This document shows, one piece after another, positions 45,049 to 45,641 of a stretch of 45,641 nucleotides of DNA. The notes under the pieces are model-generated. The model saw only the letters and a program-made list of their open reading frames with translations. It was not told the origin of the DNA and did not search any database. The stretch is from the NCBI GenBank assembly GCA_037385045.1, contig JARRNJ010000008.1, forward strand, positions 1-45,641, given 5' to 3'. Position 1 is the first letter of the stretch. Each line of letters starts with the position of its first letter. This DNA is from JARRNJ01 sp037385045 (GTDB taxonomy: Bacteria > Pseudomonadota > Gammaproteobacteria > JASBUN01). Both the position numbers and the translations under genes were made by a program.

Positions 45049-45641
45049 ATGCTGGGCAAACTGACGCTTGCCGACATTCCGTATCAGAATCCCATCATTA
45101 TGGGTGGGGTCGGCTTAATGTTGTTAGTGGCCGCCGTGGTGCTCGGATTCATCACTTACCGCCGCAAATGGACGTATCTCTGGCGTGAATGGCTGACCTC
45201 GGTCGATCACAAGCGCATCGGCGTCATGTACATCATCCTGGCCCTGGTCATGCTCCTCCGGGGGCTCATTGATGCCATCATGATGCGCTCCCAGCAGGCG
45301 CTGGCGCTCGGCGCCTCCCACGGCTACCTGCCGCCTCACCACTACGACCAGATATTCAGCGCTCACGGGACCATCATGATCTTTTTCATGGCGATGCCGT
45401 TTTTGGTCGGCCTGATGAACATCGCCGTGCCGCTGCAGATCGGCGCCCGTGACGTGGCATTTCCGTTCATGAACTCGGTCAGTCTGTGGTTGACCGTGGT
45501 CAGCGCCATGCTGGTGATGGTGTCGCTGGGCGTCGGCGACTTTTCCCAGGCCGGGTGGACCGGCTACCCGCCGCTGAGCGAGCTGCGCTACAGCCCGGGG
45601 AGCGGGGTCGACTATTGGATCTGGGCCATTCAGTTGAGCGG
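45049..45641 (+). CDS. cyoB: Cytochrome bo3-type quinol oxidase subunit I (3' end beyond window)
   Basis: The first ~197 residues of a proton-pumping heme-copper oxidase, from ATG 45049 to the window edge. All residues assigned to quinol binding in E. coli CyoB are at the same numbers: Arg71, Asp75, His98 and Gln101 (LVMLLRGLIDAIMMRSQQAL; PPHHYDQIFSAHG). His106 in SAHGTIMIFFMAMPF is the low-spin heme ligand. This places it firmly in the quinol oxidase group. The binuclear-centre ligands lie outside the window. It starts 1 bp after the cyoA stop (TGAAATG), so translation is coupled; cyoC and cyoD are expected downstream. Confidence 0.96.
   Translation, partial: MLGKLTLADIPYQNPIIMGGVGLMLLVAAVVLGFITYRRKWTYLWREWLTSVDHKRIGVMYIILALVMLLRGLIDAIMMRSQQALALGASHGYLPPHHYDQIFSAHGTIMIFFMAMPFLVGLMNIAVPLQIGARDVAFPFMNSVSLWLTVVSAMLVMVSLGVGDFSQAGWTGYPPLSELRYSPGSGVDYWIWAIQLS

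Overview
This window comes from a GC-rich proteobacterium, most likely a gammaproteobacterium. The evidence is a bo3-type cyoAB, an E. coli-like YadGH exporter, PbpG, HtpX, a MacAB-NodT efflux set, PEP-CTERM surface proteins and a REP-associated (RAYT-type) transposase. Periplasmic rhodanese and DsrE-like proteins hint at sulfur metabolism, but the species cannot be read from the sequence. No rRNA, tRNA, CRISPR array or prophage was seen.

Layout. 1-2.7 kb: a divergent LysR regulator (3' end outside the window), a cupin gene destroyed by an internal deletion, a glutathione S-transferase and a sulfotransferase. 2.8-4.7 kb: a RAYT transposase flanked by short inverted repeats, a secreted CHAP amidase, and an orphan repeat of another family. 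4.7-7.7 kb: the most unusual gene, one ORF joining a CRP-like cyclic-nucleotide fold, an ABC ATPase that has lost most catalytic residues, a MetF-type methylenetetrahydrofolate reductase and its cysteine-rich MTHFR_C domain. 8.0-9.8 kb: a YadGH-like ABC-2 exporter, possibly on a leaderless mRNA, ending in a REP-like hairpin. 10.2-17.1 kb: two PEP-CTERM proteins, each behind a sigma-54-like -24/-12 element, around a secreted YbjN protein and a periplasmic double rhodanese. 17.1-22.2 kb: a secreted alpha/beta hydrolase, then an apparent operon of a polytopic patatin phospholipase, a lipoprotein and a small helical protein. 22.3-28.2 kb: a frameshifted hydrolase, a DUF3857-transglutaminase/TPR pair, a small membrane protein, and an unknown secreted protein overlapping a TlpA-like thioredoxin. 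28.9-36.5 kb: a complete MacA-MacB-NodT efflux operon and glycogen phosphorylase. 36.8-43.7 kb: PbpG, a REP-like cluster, a DsrE protein, HtpX, an MFS exporter, a VWA lipoprotein paired with a six-helix membrane protein, and a 55-residue membrane protein. 44.1 kb to the end: cyoA and the start of cyoB behind an exact sigma-54 consensus promoter.

How the genes relate. Most genes act at the envelope: export (YadGH-like, MacAB-NodT, MFS), wall and membrane quality control (PbpG, HtpX, CHAP), surface proteins (PEP-CTERM) and periplasmic thiol/sulfur chemistry (rhodanese, DsrE, TlpA). The strongest leads are the four-domain MetF fusion with a degenerate ABC domain, the sigma-54 elements (perfect at cyoA, approximate at both PEP-CTERM genes), and the patatin/lipoprotein/helical-protein operon. 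Domain calls come from reading motifs by eye; no database search was run.
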